From Theristus sp. LFF4_11 (taxonomy: Eukaryota; Nematoda; Chromadorea; Monhysterida; Xyalidae): a stretch of 64,000 bases of DNA. The stretch covers positions 1 to 64,000 of the forward strand of contig JASANC010003862.1 of assembly GCA_030248135.1 (NCBI GenBank), written 5' to 3'. The position numbers and the translations under genes were made by a program. The notes beneath the pieces were generated by a model, which had not been told where the DNA came from, did not search any database, and saw only the letters and a list, made by a program, of their open reading frames with translations. Positions 9,962 to 21,400 of the stretch are shown here, piece by piece (position 1 is the stretch's first letter; every line of letters begins with the position of its first letter).

Positions 9962-12625
9962 ATGTCGATGGAAGAGCTGTATGCGGAGGCCTATGCGGTC
10001 GTCGACCAGGGCATCTGTTTTGATGAGGTCAAACACCGTGAGGGCGCCCTCGCTATGTATGAACGAGGACTGCAAATTGTGGACCAAGCAGCGAAACTGC
10101 CAGGTTTGCGGCTTTGCTGTTGTTGTCTTTTGTTTATTCATGTTGCTGTGTGGCAGCACGTGGCCTGAAGATGCGTTGACTTGACTCGCCTTGTGGAGTT
10201 GGCGACGCTGTCGGTGCCCAAAACGTCTGGCGTGCAAACCCAGGCAACAAGTGAGATGCGTGCAAATCTGCATCATCCGAAGTCTGATACGCCACAAGTC
10301 GAGCTCTAAATAATCAGCTGATTGGTCGGTAATCGTGATCATTGACGCATGCTTTCTGTGCAAACCAAACTCCGTCCCTACAACAATTTCTGCACAGAGT
10401 GCATGCATCACGTGATCACCAGCGACTGCGCTGATTCCCTATAATGTAGAGTTCGACTGTAGGTTGCACACAACTCAAATTTTATTTACCTCAAGACAAG
10501 CCTTCCCATTTCTATCACAATTCCAGGCGCATCCGAGCATGCATTGTTCAAGAAAATGTCCGGTGCCCGCTCGCACATCGTCGGCCGCCTGTCCGATCTC
10601 CGTGCCGACCAATCCGTGCCAGCGGTTGAGCGTCCGTCCAGTCCGTACTCTGAAGTTGAGTCTGCAATCGATGCGTTTGGCGAGTCGAAAATGGCTGACG
10701 AGTTGTTGGTGATCCCAACTGGCGTGCAAATATTCTACATTGATGGCGACGAGACATCCGTGCCGACGTACCCCTGCTCGCTGAAGATCTTCAAATTTCG
10801 GTCGGTTTTTTTTTGTTTACCAACTTGTCCGAGTTTTGAATTTCCACGTTTGATATAATTTTACGTATTTACCTTACCTCTCATTTTCACTTGCGTTTTG
10901 ATATGTGCAGTCGAACTCAGCATAGGCATAGGCATAGCATTTACATAGCATGTAAATTATAGGCAATCAGCTGATTGGTTAGTGTCACGGAGCCTTACTG
11001 TGCAGAAAGCACGCAGCCTTTCTCCGCCTCCTTAGCGCAATACCTGCACAGAATACATGCATGACGTGATCATCAACCAATTAGCTGATTGCCTATAATT
11101 TAGAGTTCGACTGTAACTGTTTTATGAAAGCGTACTAATCTGTTTTTCTGGTTCTGCGAGCCAATGTGTAGGGTTTTTTTGGCAATTTTGAATTTCCGAT
11201 CTGAGCGTGCATCGAGTCGCGGTAATGGAAAAACAGTGATAAAATATTGAGTGAATGTTTGTTGACCAGGGAAGACAGTGAGGCGCAGTGTTCAAGCGAC
11301 GACCCCCCGGCGTTTCTGCAAGTGTCTGACTGGGTGTATCCGTTGGTGCCGGGCCGCATGCCAACGTTGCACAGCAGCTGGGGCGCCTATGTCTTCCCTA
11401 ATCCCACTGCCGAACAACCAAGTAAGCACTGATTTTTTGACGTTTGAAAAAAACTGCTTCTTGCGTTTATGACGTCATTCTTATTTGTGGTTTCAGATTT
11501 GTTCATCGGCCTACTGCTACCACAGGACCTAGAGCGCACCGTTGTAGAGCAATTCGAGAACTACCTCAAGCAATACACAGTCTACCAGAGGCAGACCTCT
11601 GAGACAGAGCTCTCGGCTGAGGAACAGATGCGACTCAGCACTAAGTTGTCGAAATTTCTGGTTGCTAGTGAGTGCGATTGATTTTTTGAGCAATCACGCT
11701 GCAAACAAGAGCTTCCATTGAAATTTATTATTGCGCAGCTGGTGAAACTTTGGCGTGGGGCGTCGAGAAGGGCGTTGAGCATACAGGCAAGTTTGTCAGC
11801 AAGCAGTCAGAGAAATACCGCGAACGAAAACCGGCTACGGAACAGCCGACCAACATCGATCCAAGACTGCAGGTCAGCGTGCACTACTTGCGAAAGGGCA
11901 CCAAGGTCGCTGTGAAAGTCAGCGGATACTTGGGTTAGTGAGAAATAACTTTTTTAATCTTTAATATGAACAAGTGAAATGTTGCTTGTGTTTTTCAGTG
12001 AATGCGGTTGGCAAGGCTGCGATTCGCATTGGCCAAGCTGTGTCGCACTCCGTTGAGAAACGGCTGGGTGGCCGTGCAACAGCGAGCGGCGGCGTATGGC
12101 ACGACACCGTGGAGGTGGTCGGCGCTGGCGTCGCCGGTCAGTGCTGCTGCCGCGGTTGTACTTTCGTTTGGTGCCATCTCGAATGCAATCATTGCTCTCT
12201 CTCTCTTGCTCAGGCGCCGCAACTGTCTGGATGGCTGCTGAGGAGGCTGCTAAAACGCTCGCAAAGAGCATTGCCAATGAGTCTGTGCAACTCGTCGCAC
12301 ACAAGTATGTGCGTTGCTCAGCATATGGGCATTCAGTTGAGTGAGACACGAGTTTAATGCTGTGCATCGACACGATCAGGCGGCTTGTTTTGTCAGATAT
12401 GGCGGTGACGCAGCGCTGTTAGCGGACAACGCTCTGCACGCCGCTGGCCATGGCACGATGGCCGCATACAACGTCAGCAACCTCGGGCCCAAGGCGATCG
12501 CGAAACGCACTGCGAAACAGGCCGGCCTCAGTGCACTGAAAGATTTGTCCGCTAAGAAGTCGCCTGATTCTGGTGGCGGCACTGACGTGAAAGCGATTGA
12601 AGGCGCAAAAAGCAGCAAGAAGTGA
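9962..12625 (+). CDS. SPART: Spartin (SPG20), MIT plus senescence domain
   Basis: Eight exons (9962-10103, 10527-10800, 11270-11421, 11497-11667, 11739-11933, 11999-12136, 12214-12304, 12397-12625) join without a frame break into 463 residues. The N-terminus (about 1-70) is an MIT domain (LYAEAYAVVDQG, GALAMYERGLQIVDQA). The middle carries the plant-related barrel region (LVIPTGVQIFYID, FIGLLLPQDLERTVVEQFENYL). The C-terminal half is the senescence domain (ETLAWGVEKGVEHTGKF, VNAVGKAAIRIGQAVSHSVE) ending in a Lys/Ser tail. Human spartin (666 residues) binds ESCRT-III through MIT and acts at lipid droplets and endosomes; mutations cause Troyer syndrome. The ATG opens the MIT helix directly. Introns 1 and 2 each carry a copy of the CAGTCGAACTC MITE. 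Confidence 0.93.
10294..10459. mobile_element. CAGTCGAACTC-family MITE, copy 1 (spartin intron 1)
   Basis: The right end reads TAGAGTTCGACTG followed by TA; the left end is a diverged inverted counterpart (CAAGTCGAGCTCTAAATAATCAGCTGATTGG). Inside are the palindrome AATCAGCTGATT and a GCATGCATCACGTGATCA segment shared with copy 2. No coding potential. Confidence 0.65.
10908..11113. mobile_element. CAGTCGAACTC-family MITE, copy 2 (spartin intron 2)
   Basis: The ends are CAGTCGAACTC and GAGTTCGACTG, with long subterminal inverted repeats TAAATTATAGGCAATCAGCTGATTGGTT / AACCAATTAGCTGATTGCCTATAATTTA. TA follows the right end. A short CATAGG-type microsatellite has expanded inside the left arm. Same family as 10,294-10,459 and 25,701-25,832; diverged relatives seem to lie in ABT1 intron 2 (near 13,730) and near 48,845. 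Confidence 0.8.
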
Positions 12626-13204
12626 CTGGATTGCAGCGCTTTTGACCGTTGTATTTGTTTGTATCCGCTTTTTTTACCACGATCTGGCTTTGTGTCTCTG
12701 CAGCTACTAATGTTGCACGCTTTTGCTTTATCGGTTTGAATTCTCGATTCGGTAATTTTGTGCTGTTCTTGTCTTCTTTTTTTGTGATACTCTGTGTTTC
12801 TTCATTTCTCTCATTTTTTTGTAACCACTCACGTTTCGCATAATTCTATTGAATTCACAACAATTCGCATCATTATTCTTTTGAATAGCAATCTCCGCTG
12901 TTAGCCTGGTTACCTTTTTCATATTTCAAGTTTGTGTCTTTGGAGAAATCCTCCGTATTTGAGCGATTATCTACGACCTTTCTCAGCGATTTTTACGTGT
13001 GTATGTGAATGTCAAATAAAAGTGAAATTTAAAAGCGCGTATGCCACTTACTTTATTGTTTGCGTGCGATTAGTCTTCGCAGTAAATGCTGTGTCAAAAA
13101 ATATTGTACACCTCACACAAAACTGTGCTGTAATTTATATTTGAAACAGGTAAAAAAAAAAACAAAGTGATCACTGTAATTTACCAGTGCAAACCAAGAG
13201 CAAG
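12626..13204. other. Intergenic between spartin and ABT1, no gene seen
   Basis: T-rich sequence with no supported frame. It must hold the spartin 3' end and the upstream region of the ABT1-like gene. An AATAAA lies at about 13,015. A TTTGAAACAG at 13,141-13,150 could be an acceptor about 55 nt before the next ATG. Confidence 0.45.
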
Positions 13205-14219
13205 ATGTCATCAGAACAGTGCACGAGTGTGATTGACCCTGAAAAGGGGGACAAACAACGGAAGAAGGCTGCCGAGCGAGAGCCTCGATCGGGTGTGATT
13301 TACATGCAGACCGTGCCAGCCGGCTGTTCGGCGGCCAGGCTGCGTGACATGCTCTCAGTGTACGGAAAGGTCTGCGAGCGGCCATTGCTTGTTTACTCGC
13401 CATACTGCATCTGCCATCCACTTCGTTTCATAATCCGTTCAAAAGGTTCCGTGTTTTTCAGCATATCACAGCAAATCTCGTTTCAGGTCGGTCGCATATT
13501 CCTGCACGCGGAGTCACAAATGTCGAGCAGCGGCAAGAAAGGTCGCAGGTGCACGGAGGGCTGGATTGAGTTTGCAGACAAACGAATCGCGAAGCGAGTG
13601 GCACTGTCGTTCAACAACACGCCCGTCGGTGGCAAACGTCGCAGTAAATCGGCCGAATCACTCTGGAACATGAAATATTTGCACCGGTTGGCTGCTTGAT
13701 TTCTTTGCTGTTACGTTAAAAAACATTTACAGTTTACTGTAAATCACAGGCAATCAGTTGATTTATTGATTTTGGTTTGAACTTGGCTCACCAACCACCT
13801 CACCACGGTCCAACCAGCTGGATGCAGCCAATGCCACTCAGCATGCCAAATTTAGATTCCAATGCCAGAATGTGCATATTGCAGCCTGCTGCACAATATG
13901 AGAACGTGTTTGCCTACGGTTGTAATGCTTGCTGTGCAGTTTCAAGTGGATGCACCTGACTGAGCAGTTGCATTACGAGCGCGCCGTGCACCAGCAGCGA
14001 GTGGCCGCCGAAGTGGCACACGCCAAACGTCACGCCAACTTCTTTGCGTCACAGGTGGAAAAGGGCCAAAAACTGCAGAAGTTGGAGGAACACGTCTTGA
14101 AAAAAGGTGGCCTTTGGCAGCAGTACCAACGGCTGCACAGACAGAAAATGCCAAAGCAGCCTGGAGAAAAGAACAAGATGCAAACCGACGAAATTATGTC
14201 TATGATCTTTGCAGAATAA
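13205..14219 (+). CDS. ABT1: ESF2/ABT1 family RRM protein, ribosome biogenesis
   Basis: Exons 13205-13369, 13487-13686 and 13940-14219 (joins in phases 0 and 2) give 214 residues. An RRM of the Esf2/ABT1 type spans about 30-120: GVIYMQTVPAGCSAARLRDM (RNP2 region), YGKVGRIFLHAE, EGWIEFADKRIAKRVALSFN and LWNMKYLHRFKWMHLTEQL. A basic coiled C-terminus follows (ERAVHQQRVAAEVAHAKR). In yeast Esf2 works in the SSU processome with the helicase Dbp8 for 18S rRNA maturation; human ABT1 was first reported as a TBP-associated activator. The protein is shorter than human ABT1 (272) because the C-terminal tail is reduced. A poly(A) signal AATAAA lies at 14,355-14,360. Confidence 0.93.
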
Positions 14220-14762
14220 ACACTGGATATTTGTTTGTTTCGTTGAAGTTTGCTCGTCGGGTGTGTTGGAGTGCCGGCCGAGTTAATCAGTAAAGCAAAT
14301 TATATTTGAGCCAAGTTTGTTATCTGTTTCTATTACACTGTTACCGTATCTCGTAATAAAACTGTTGCGTTGGCCGTCATTTCGTGATTGACTTTTCAAA
14401 AGGCTTCTTGTGGTGAGTGCTGGTGAAGTTTATTCATCTGGCAAGATGATATGAATTGGTGCACGAGTACAATACTTTTGCAGTTGCACATTAATCACAT
14501 ATGTCACAAATTAATGAGTGCAATCAGATTGTTCAGTGGTACAAACGCGATGTTTAACCGCAAAAATCCGTGCGAAACATCAGGCAGGCTGTAAAATAAT
14601 TATTCAACGGGCGACAACCAAACAAACCGACAACGTTCGCTTATTGTATCGATGCGTGTAACGTGTTGCGTGCAACCTTAATAAAAATAGGTTTTATTTA
14701 AGTATGTGCAATGTGTGGGTGCAGTGCAGTAGCGGTGCCCCTCCCCTGTTACCAGTTACCCT

Positions 14763-15243
14763 ATACCGTATTTCCTCTATTAAACCCCCCCCCCAAAATT
14801 AATCCCCCCCCCCAAAAAATAAACCCCCACCCCCTCGACAAGTTTCCAAATAATCCCCCCCCAAAAATAATCCCCCATGGGGGATTATTGGAAACCTGTT
14901 TGAAACACATACCCAGAAAAACATACACATAAACAGTGAATTCAGTGGCTGGTTGCAGTGAAAATGATGAAATTGTGCTACCAAAGGCCCCAAATGGATG
15001 AGTTAATGGTAATTTCATTACAAAAGGCTGTTGTAAAAGGAAATTTCTATGTAGAGTAGAAGTTTCTGCGACTTTCTTCCTGCCATGGAAGGTATTTTTG
15101 CCATTTTGCCCACCCCTAAAAATGGTTTCCAAATGAACCCCCCCCCCCAAAAATAAAGCCCCCCCCCCAAAATAAACCCCCACCCCCAGAAGTCGCTGAA
15201 GAAATAAACCCCCATGGGGGTTTATTAGAGGTAATACGGGATA
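14763..15243. mobile_element. MITE with poly-C tracts (481 bp)
   Basis: Inverted ends TATACCGTATTTCCTCTATT / AATAGAGGAAATACGG-like (right copy AGAGGTAATACGGGATA) bound the element. Inside each half lie three or four runs of seven to ten C separated by A/T spacers, plus a perfect palindrome CCCCCATGGGGG (near 14,873 and 15,211). On the minus strand these become G-runs capable of G-quadruplexes. The 170-residue minus-strand frame is Gly-rich translation of these runs and not a gene. It lies between ABT1 and DOT1L. Confidence 0.78.
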
Positions 15244-15489
15244 TAACAGAGGAAAGAAAAACGCAATTTTCATAGGTTTCGATTGGGTTTAAATTAGGAA
15301 CCCACAACGACTCAATACTCATTGGTCGCATGTTTCAAAATTTTCAGTTCAGTCGAGTCCGAGTGTCGAATCAGCCAGCAGTAGCGCTCTGAGAGCGTGC
15401 GTGCGTCATGATAGGCAAAAAAGCAGAAGGCTAATCACCAGAGCGTTTGATTGCGCAGGCAGGAGGGCCGTAGGAGACCAAGACGACGA

Positions 15490-18400
15490 ATGGAGGGACG
15501 GCGAGTGTTGAAGCTGCAGCCGACGGCCAGTGGCGGCGAGCCATTGATCTATGAGTGGCCGTTGACGAAAACAAAGCACTACGATGCTGCAACGGAGATC
15601 ATTGAGACGATTGAGATGGTCATGGAGCAGTATGCCGAGCTCAGGGTCGTCATGCAGCGGCATTGCAAACTGAAGGAGGTCGACACAAAGGACTACGAGC
15701 AAATGCGCCAGCTGTGCGACAAATTCAACAAAGCGGCCAAAACGATCAGCGATCTGTGGCGTGGCGCGACACGACCCGGCCAATCGACTGTCGGCGTCAC
15801 CGACGAGGAAGCATTCCTGCGAAAGATCATTCAGCGATCGTACAATCGTGCTGTTGAGGACCCCTCCAAGTTGAATCATCATTACGAGGCATGGTCGAGC
15901 GAGGTTGGCGATTTGCGGTGCATCATAGTGTTTGTCGGTGTTGACGGTGACATAAACTTTGTGATCATGTGTTCTTTCAGACGTACGGCGAAACAACGTT
16001 CCATCGATGTCAGAAAATCATTGAGGAACTGAGAATCAAGCCGACTGATGTGTTTGTCGACCTTGGCAGTGGTATGTACAAAGTTTAGATTTGCTTGGCA
16101 CTTGTTATTTGTTGTGTGGATTCATGAACAGAAACTGTAAAACGTCATCTCAACTTCTGAAGGCGTCGGACAAGTGGTGACGCACGTTGCGGCGGCGAGT
16201 CGTTGTAAAAAAGCAGTTGGTATCGAGATTGCAGAAGTCCCAGGGCAGTATGCTGAGGTATAATTTGTTTCATCATTGTCAGAGATGTGCACGGGGGGTA
16301 CTTAGGGGGTACCGGTACCGGCAAACGTCGCGCGTCGCGCAGGGCCTGGGGCCTACGTCGCGCAGCGCCTCGGTCGGAGTTGAAAGAGACAAAAGTTTTA
16401 CACATGAATTTGAAAAATTACTTCGAAATCGATTGCTCATGTCGCGCATCTATCGTCAAAATTAAGGTCTGCTCATTGTGCTTTTGTTGTGAGCTGCTGA
16501 AATCGCTGTGAGCAATCATTTTAATTCACAGATGTCACGCAGCGCCTCAGGTGGAAGAGACAAAATTTTCACAAATGAAATAAAAATTGCTTCAAAAATT
16601 TTAATTTTAATTTCGAATTTAAAAATTCGAAGATTTCAATTGACTGACTGTCGTGGTACTTTAGTAGGTTGCAATGTATTTATATTTGAAATCGCGCTGC
16701 GCATGTAGATGGTAAGCACATTTTATTCCGCAAATGTGAGTTGCACAGACATCCAGGGGTTTTTTACGCGAAATCGTGCGTCAATGACGCAAAATAATTT
16801 GGTATGACGCAAAGAAATTGGTTGTTTCGGTCAGCTTTTTTGATTCTCTCAATTTTCGATGATTTCAAAAGATTGTTTTTAAGAAAATTTGCGCCCAGAT
16901 GCAAAATTTTCCTGCGCCTCCGGCGCAGGACGTAGACACTTTATGATTTGTTTGACAATGGCGATTACGAATTCATCGTTCGTTTTTTAGATTGTTCAGT
17001 GTTTTCGTTTTTTAGATTGTTTAGTGTTTTGCTGATAACGCTTCGATTCAATCTAAGAATATTTTTGTTGTTTTGACCGTATCAACGATCACTTGGTCCA
17101 TCTAGCCTTCTACGTAAGCTTTTTGTTCGCACGTTTCTAAACATCTGCGTTTTTAACACGTGAATAAATGTCATAGAAAGCAAACTACTTGTGACATCCA
17201 AAAATCGCAAGGTAAAATGCGTTCTCAAAGCCTAATTTTTGAAAATTTTCTTCGCTACGCGAAGACGTTACAATTTACCGTTTTTTTAATTGAGAGTCAA
17301 TGCCACTTTCCGAACCAAACATAGAATAAACTTCAAAAATATAAATGTATTTGTATTTGAAATCGCGCTGCGCATGTGGAATGTGACACTAAATTTGCGA
17401 GAAAAATGTGGTGGAGGTGGGGTCGACGTCGCGCAACCAGCCGAGCCGGTACCAGCAAGAATTGTCCGGCGTGCACACCTCTGATCATTGTATGATTGGT
17501 GTAATTATTTTAAAATGACATGACATTATCTCGGTTTCAGACTATGCGCCGTGAATTTGAACGCTGGATGAAATGGCACGGCAAAAAGTACCAGCCAATT
17601 GAGTTGCACATTGGTGATTTTATGGAGCCTCGGTTCCGAAGTCTCATCACCAATCAAGCAACGTGCGTCGTCGTTTTTTAATCCTTCTATCGGTTCCTGG
17701 TTGAAAAAAAAAACAATTCGTTTTCATGTTTCAGGATCATCTTCATCAATAACTATGCATTTACTGCCGATCTGAACAATAGGGTGAGTTTTGGGTGATG
17801 AATCTGTTGGTTTATGCTTTCTTATTGATGAACCTAGACTTGCTGACCAGGTCACTTCGATCTTGCAAATTGCAGATCAAAAAGGAGCTGTTATTTGACT
17901 TGTCCGAAGGCACTCGTATCATCTCAACGCGTGCTTTCTGTGCCGTTGGTGAGCGCCGTCTCACTGACCGCCATATGTCTGGTTTGTGTTTGTGACGTCA
18001 ATGATGGTTTGCCATTTCACAACTTTTGCGTGTGTCAAACTGCATTTACGCTTCAGACCTTGGTGCTATCATGAATGTGAAACTGATGACGCCTGTACCG
18101 GAGCCGACGTCATGGACATGCAACAACGTCGAATATTATTTACATACCGTGAACCGCGGCAAGGTGAGCGCAGAAGTGCTTGTTTGTTTCGAGCCTCGTG
18201 CGTTTCTTGTCACATTGATTGGTTGACACGTATTTATAATGGTTTACACCATTTTGCTTAGCTAGAGAAGTATTTCTCTGAAAAGAAACGCGGCTCTCGG
18301 TCGGCGACGGCGTCACCGGATGAAATCTCAGGCGACGAGCGAGAACGCGCGAGCACCAGCGGCGAGCAGCAGCCGTTCGCAGCAGCACGCAGCCATGCAC

Positions 18401-21400
18401 AGGCTCAGTTGCTCGCACAGCATGCCTCGAGACGACTGGCACACCCACAGTCGGTCTTGCTCACTGGCCACCACAGTGGACCACCGTCGAATTCCACCAG
18501 CAAATCTGGCGCGTCCAGTCGTGAGTCGAGTGAGAAGCCGAGCACATCCGAGAAGGCGTCCTCGGCACGTCGCTCTGCTAAAACGTGCGACGGCGACGGC
18601 GAGCGCCACGACAAAGCACGCCACGGCGGCAGCAAACACACGAGCAGCAGCACGCGCGCCGTGTCGTCGGCCACCGTGGCCACCACCGCCACGACAACGT
18701 CGCCCTCTGCAAGTGACGCTGCGTGAGTGAATGCTATTCGCTAATGAGCCGCACGATTTCCCGCATTTTCACTTCTTTTGTGTTCTGTTCGGTTTTGTTG
18801 TTTTTATTCCCACCGGTTCCGGAAGCCCTAAGGCACCAAATTCTAGCGGAATTGTGCAAATACTGCCCCGCGCTCGGCTCCGAAAAGAGCATACCATTAG
18901 ATGTTCAAATGGTCACTTTTTTCTCCACCTGTGAGTCTTGACTCCAGTCCACAGCGAGGTCCGAACTTTCCACCTACAGAATGGTAGGGAACGGTAGACA
19001 GCAGTCTTCTTACATCTGCATTACAGACAGGACCTACTTGTTTTGTTTTCTCTATGTATGTGTGTGTCATGACTTTTCTGCTTCGCGTGAGCTGTGTGTC
19101 GTGTCGAGGCTGCTCTGTTTCTGGATTTAGTCACACTTACTGTAATGTGACAGATATCGGATTTGGATGATATTGCAGATGAACGTTGAAGATTTTTTTA
19201 AAACTTTTTTTTAGATTATATGGGCCGACAACGCGCCGTCAGTGGAGCGTCTGGATAAGTGAACAAGAACGCAACAAGAAAGATAAACAGAAACACAAGG
19301 TGGGCAAGTGGCAACCGCAGACTGCAGCAATAGCTGCTAGTTTGGAGAAAGACCTCAAATTGAAACGACTGAATTGCAAATCAACTAAGAATTGCAAGAA
19401 AAGTGAATGCAAGTTTTGTTGTCGTACAGCGAGACCGCGACTCGGAGCGGCCGGCGGCAGCAGCGGCGGCGTCAGCGCGGACAGCCGTCAGTGCGCAGCC
19501 AGAGGCGCCAGCGGACACGAGCACGGCACACGCCGCAGAGCAGCCTGTGATCGCAATCTCGCCTGCTGGCGGTGCAGCGAGCGACGAGGAGAACGCACGC
19601 GACGACGCGCGATCAACGACGTCGTCCAAGCAAATGCCGAAACCCGGTCGCCCGCGCAAACCCAGTCTAGGTCTTCATTCTGCTTTTCAACGCAACACTC
19701 ACATTGATGTCACCTCGAGCCGTTTTGTGAAGTTTCGTTTTTTTTCTTTTCAGCAGCAATGCCGTCGAGCAGCAAAGTGCGTCGGTCATCGTTAACGAAG
19801 CTGGAGGCACGCCAGAAGCGCAGCGTCAGCAAAGTGAAGCGTGTCGCGAGCACAGCGACCGCAGCAACGGACAGCAGCGGCGGTGGGGCGCCGTCGAGCT
19901 CACCGGTGTCGTCGTCGCCAGCGGCCTCTGCCGTCAGCCCACCGGCAGCTGCTGCCGTCGCCACAAAGTGCACATCGCCACGGAAGGCTGCCATGTCCGC
20001 GGATGAACGCGCTGGACTCGATGTGATGCACGAAATGACAGTGCGGCTCGCGAACGGTATGCTGCATATTGTGTCCTGTACAACGTTCATGTTTAGTTTG
20101 TCTGCAATTGCAATTTATCAAAAAACACTTGGCACAGGTCGCAAAAGGTTAACAAAAATCAGTAGCAAAATTAGAACGATTTGTTAAACCGGGCCGAAGA
20201 CACGAGTCAAAGGCTGGTAGAAGTAGACACTTTATATCAGAAACAACCCTACACAACCAATATACTTTCTCTATGGTGCCTTGCATAAAAAAATTGTTCT
20301 TTTTCAAGCGAATGCGCCATTTCGGTCTGACAGGTTCGCATAAATGCCCAATATGTTCGCTGTCGCCGTGTGTCTGTCTAGCTGTTCAGTTGCTATTGAG
20401 CGTTTGCGTTGCTGTTTGCAGCGCCAGTGGCAGCGTCACCGAAGGACGTGCGTGTCAGCGAGCTCTCCGTGCTGTCTGAACGCAACACAGAGCTGGTGCC
20501 ACCAGAAAGACAGGACAGCCTGCAGTCTGCTGGTGCTGCCGACGATGAACAGCGCGTCATATCCTACAAATATCCGGCGCTCAACGGATTTCTCGGTTGG
20601 TGTTTCGTATCTCTATTCTCTATCGGTATCGGTTTGCGTGTTGACCAATTGAATTGAATTTTTGAATTTGCTTCAGCGAAAGTACGGCGTGACTACGAGC
20701 GCACGTTGGACGAAATGAGCACCGCGCAGACGTTTCTGATGCACATTCGCACCGCTATTGACATGGAAATGGTTGGGGTACTGACATGATGTTGCTTCAA
20801 AATTGGTCCAAATCAAAATGGTTACTGGGCGGATTACGTAACGTCGGTTATTATGGGAACTGTGGAAGATGCTGACTTGCAGGCTCGCAAAGATCAGCTG
20901 CAGCGTCGCGAGGAGCATTTGGCACGGCAGGTGAAACAGCTGCAGGAGGATGGAGTCCGCTTGCTCAAGGAACGACTGAACGATGTAAACAACAAACAGT
21001 ACTTGCTTTTGTTGCTTCAACTATTTTGCAAATGTACAACGCCATTATGTATGAGTATTTTCAGTTGCAAATTATCGCCGAAACGCCGTCGGAACTGATG
21101 CACCAGTCGAAAGAGATTGTAATGCGGCACAAGGAGCTACGCTCGAAGTATGCCATGCTCGAGACGGAGGTCGCCATGCTGCAGGAACACAATCAAACGC
21201 TGGTCGGTTGTGTTGAGGTTGCTGCGCGCGCATTAAGACAAAATTATTGCTTAAAAAGTGCGTTTTTATTCAAAGTCAATCACTTGCTTCGTTTTTTCAG
21301 AATAGGGAACGAGATGAGCAAGCACTGCGGTCTGGAATTATGCAATCATTAGTGAGTTTGAAATCATAGTTTCTTTTTATCACACACGAACCTAAAGAGT

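Noticed and set aside
14761..15273. 170-residue Gly-rich minus-strand frame
   Set aside because: Translation of the poly-C runs and inverted repeats of the MITE; no conserved protein.
18723..19214. A separate gene starting between the DOT1L catalytic part and its tail
   Set aside because: Exon 8 ends at a strong GTGAGT donor in phase 2 and exon 9 (19,215) continues in the matching phase; all later exons stay in phase to a single stop, so one gene explains the data.
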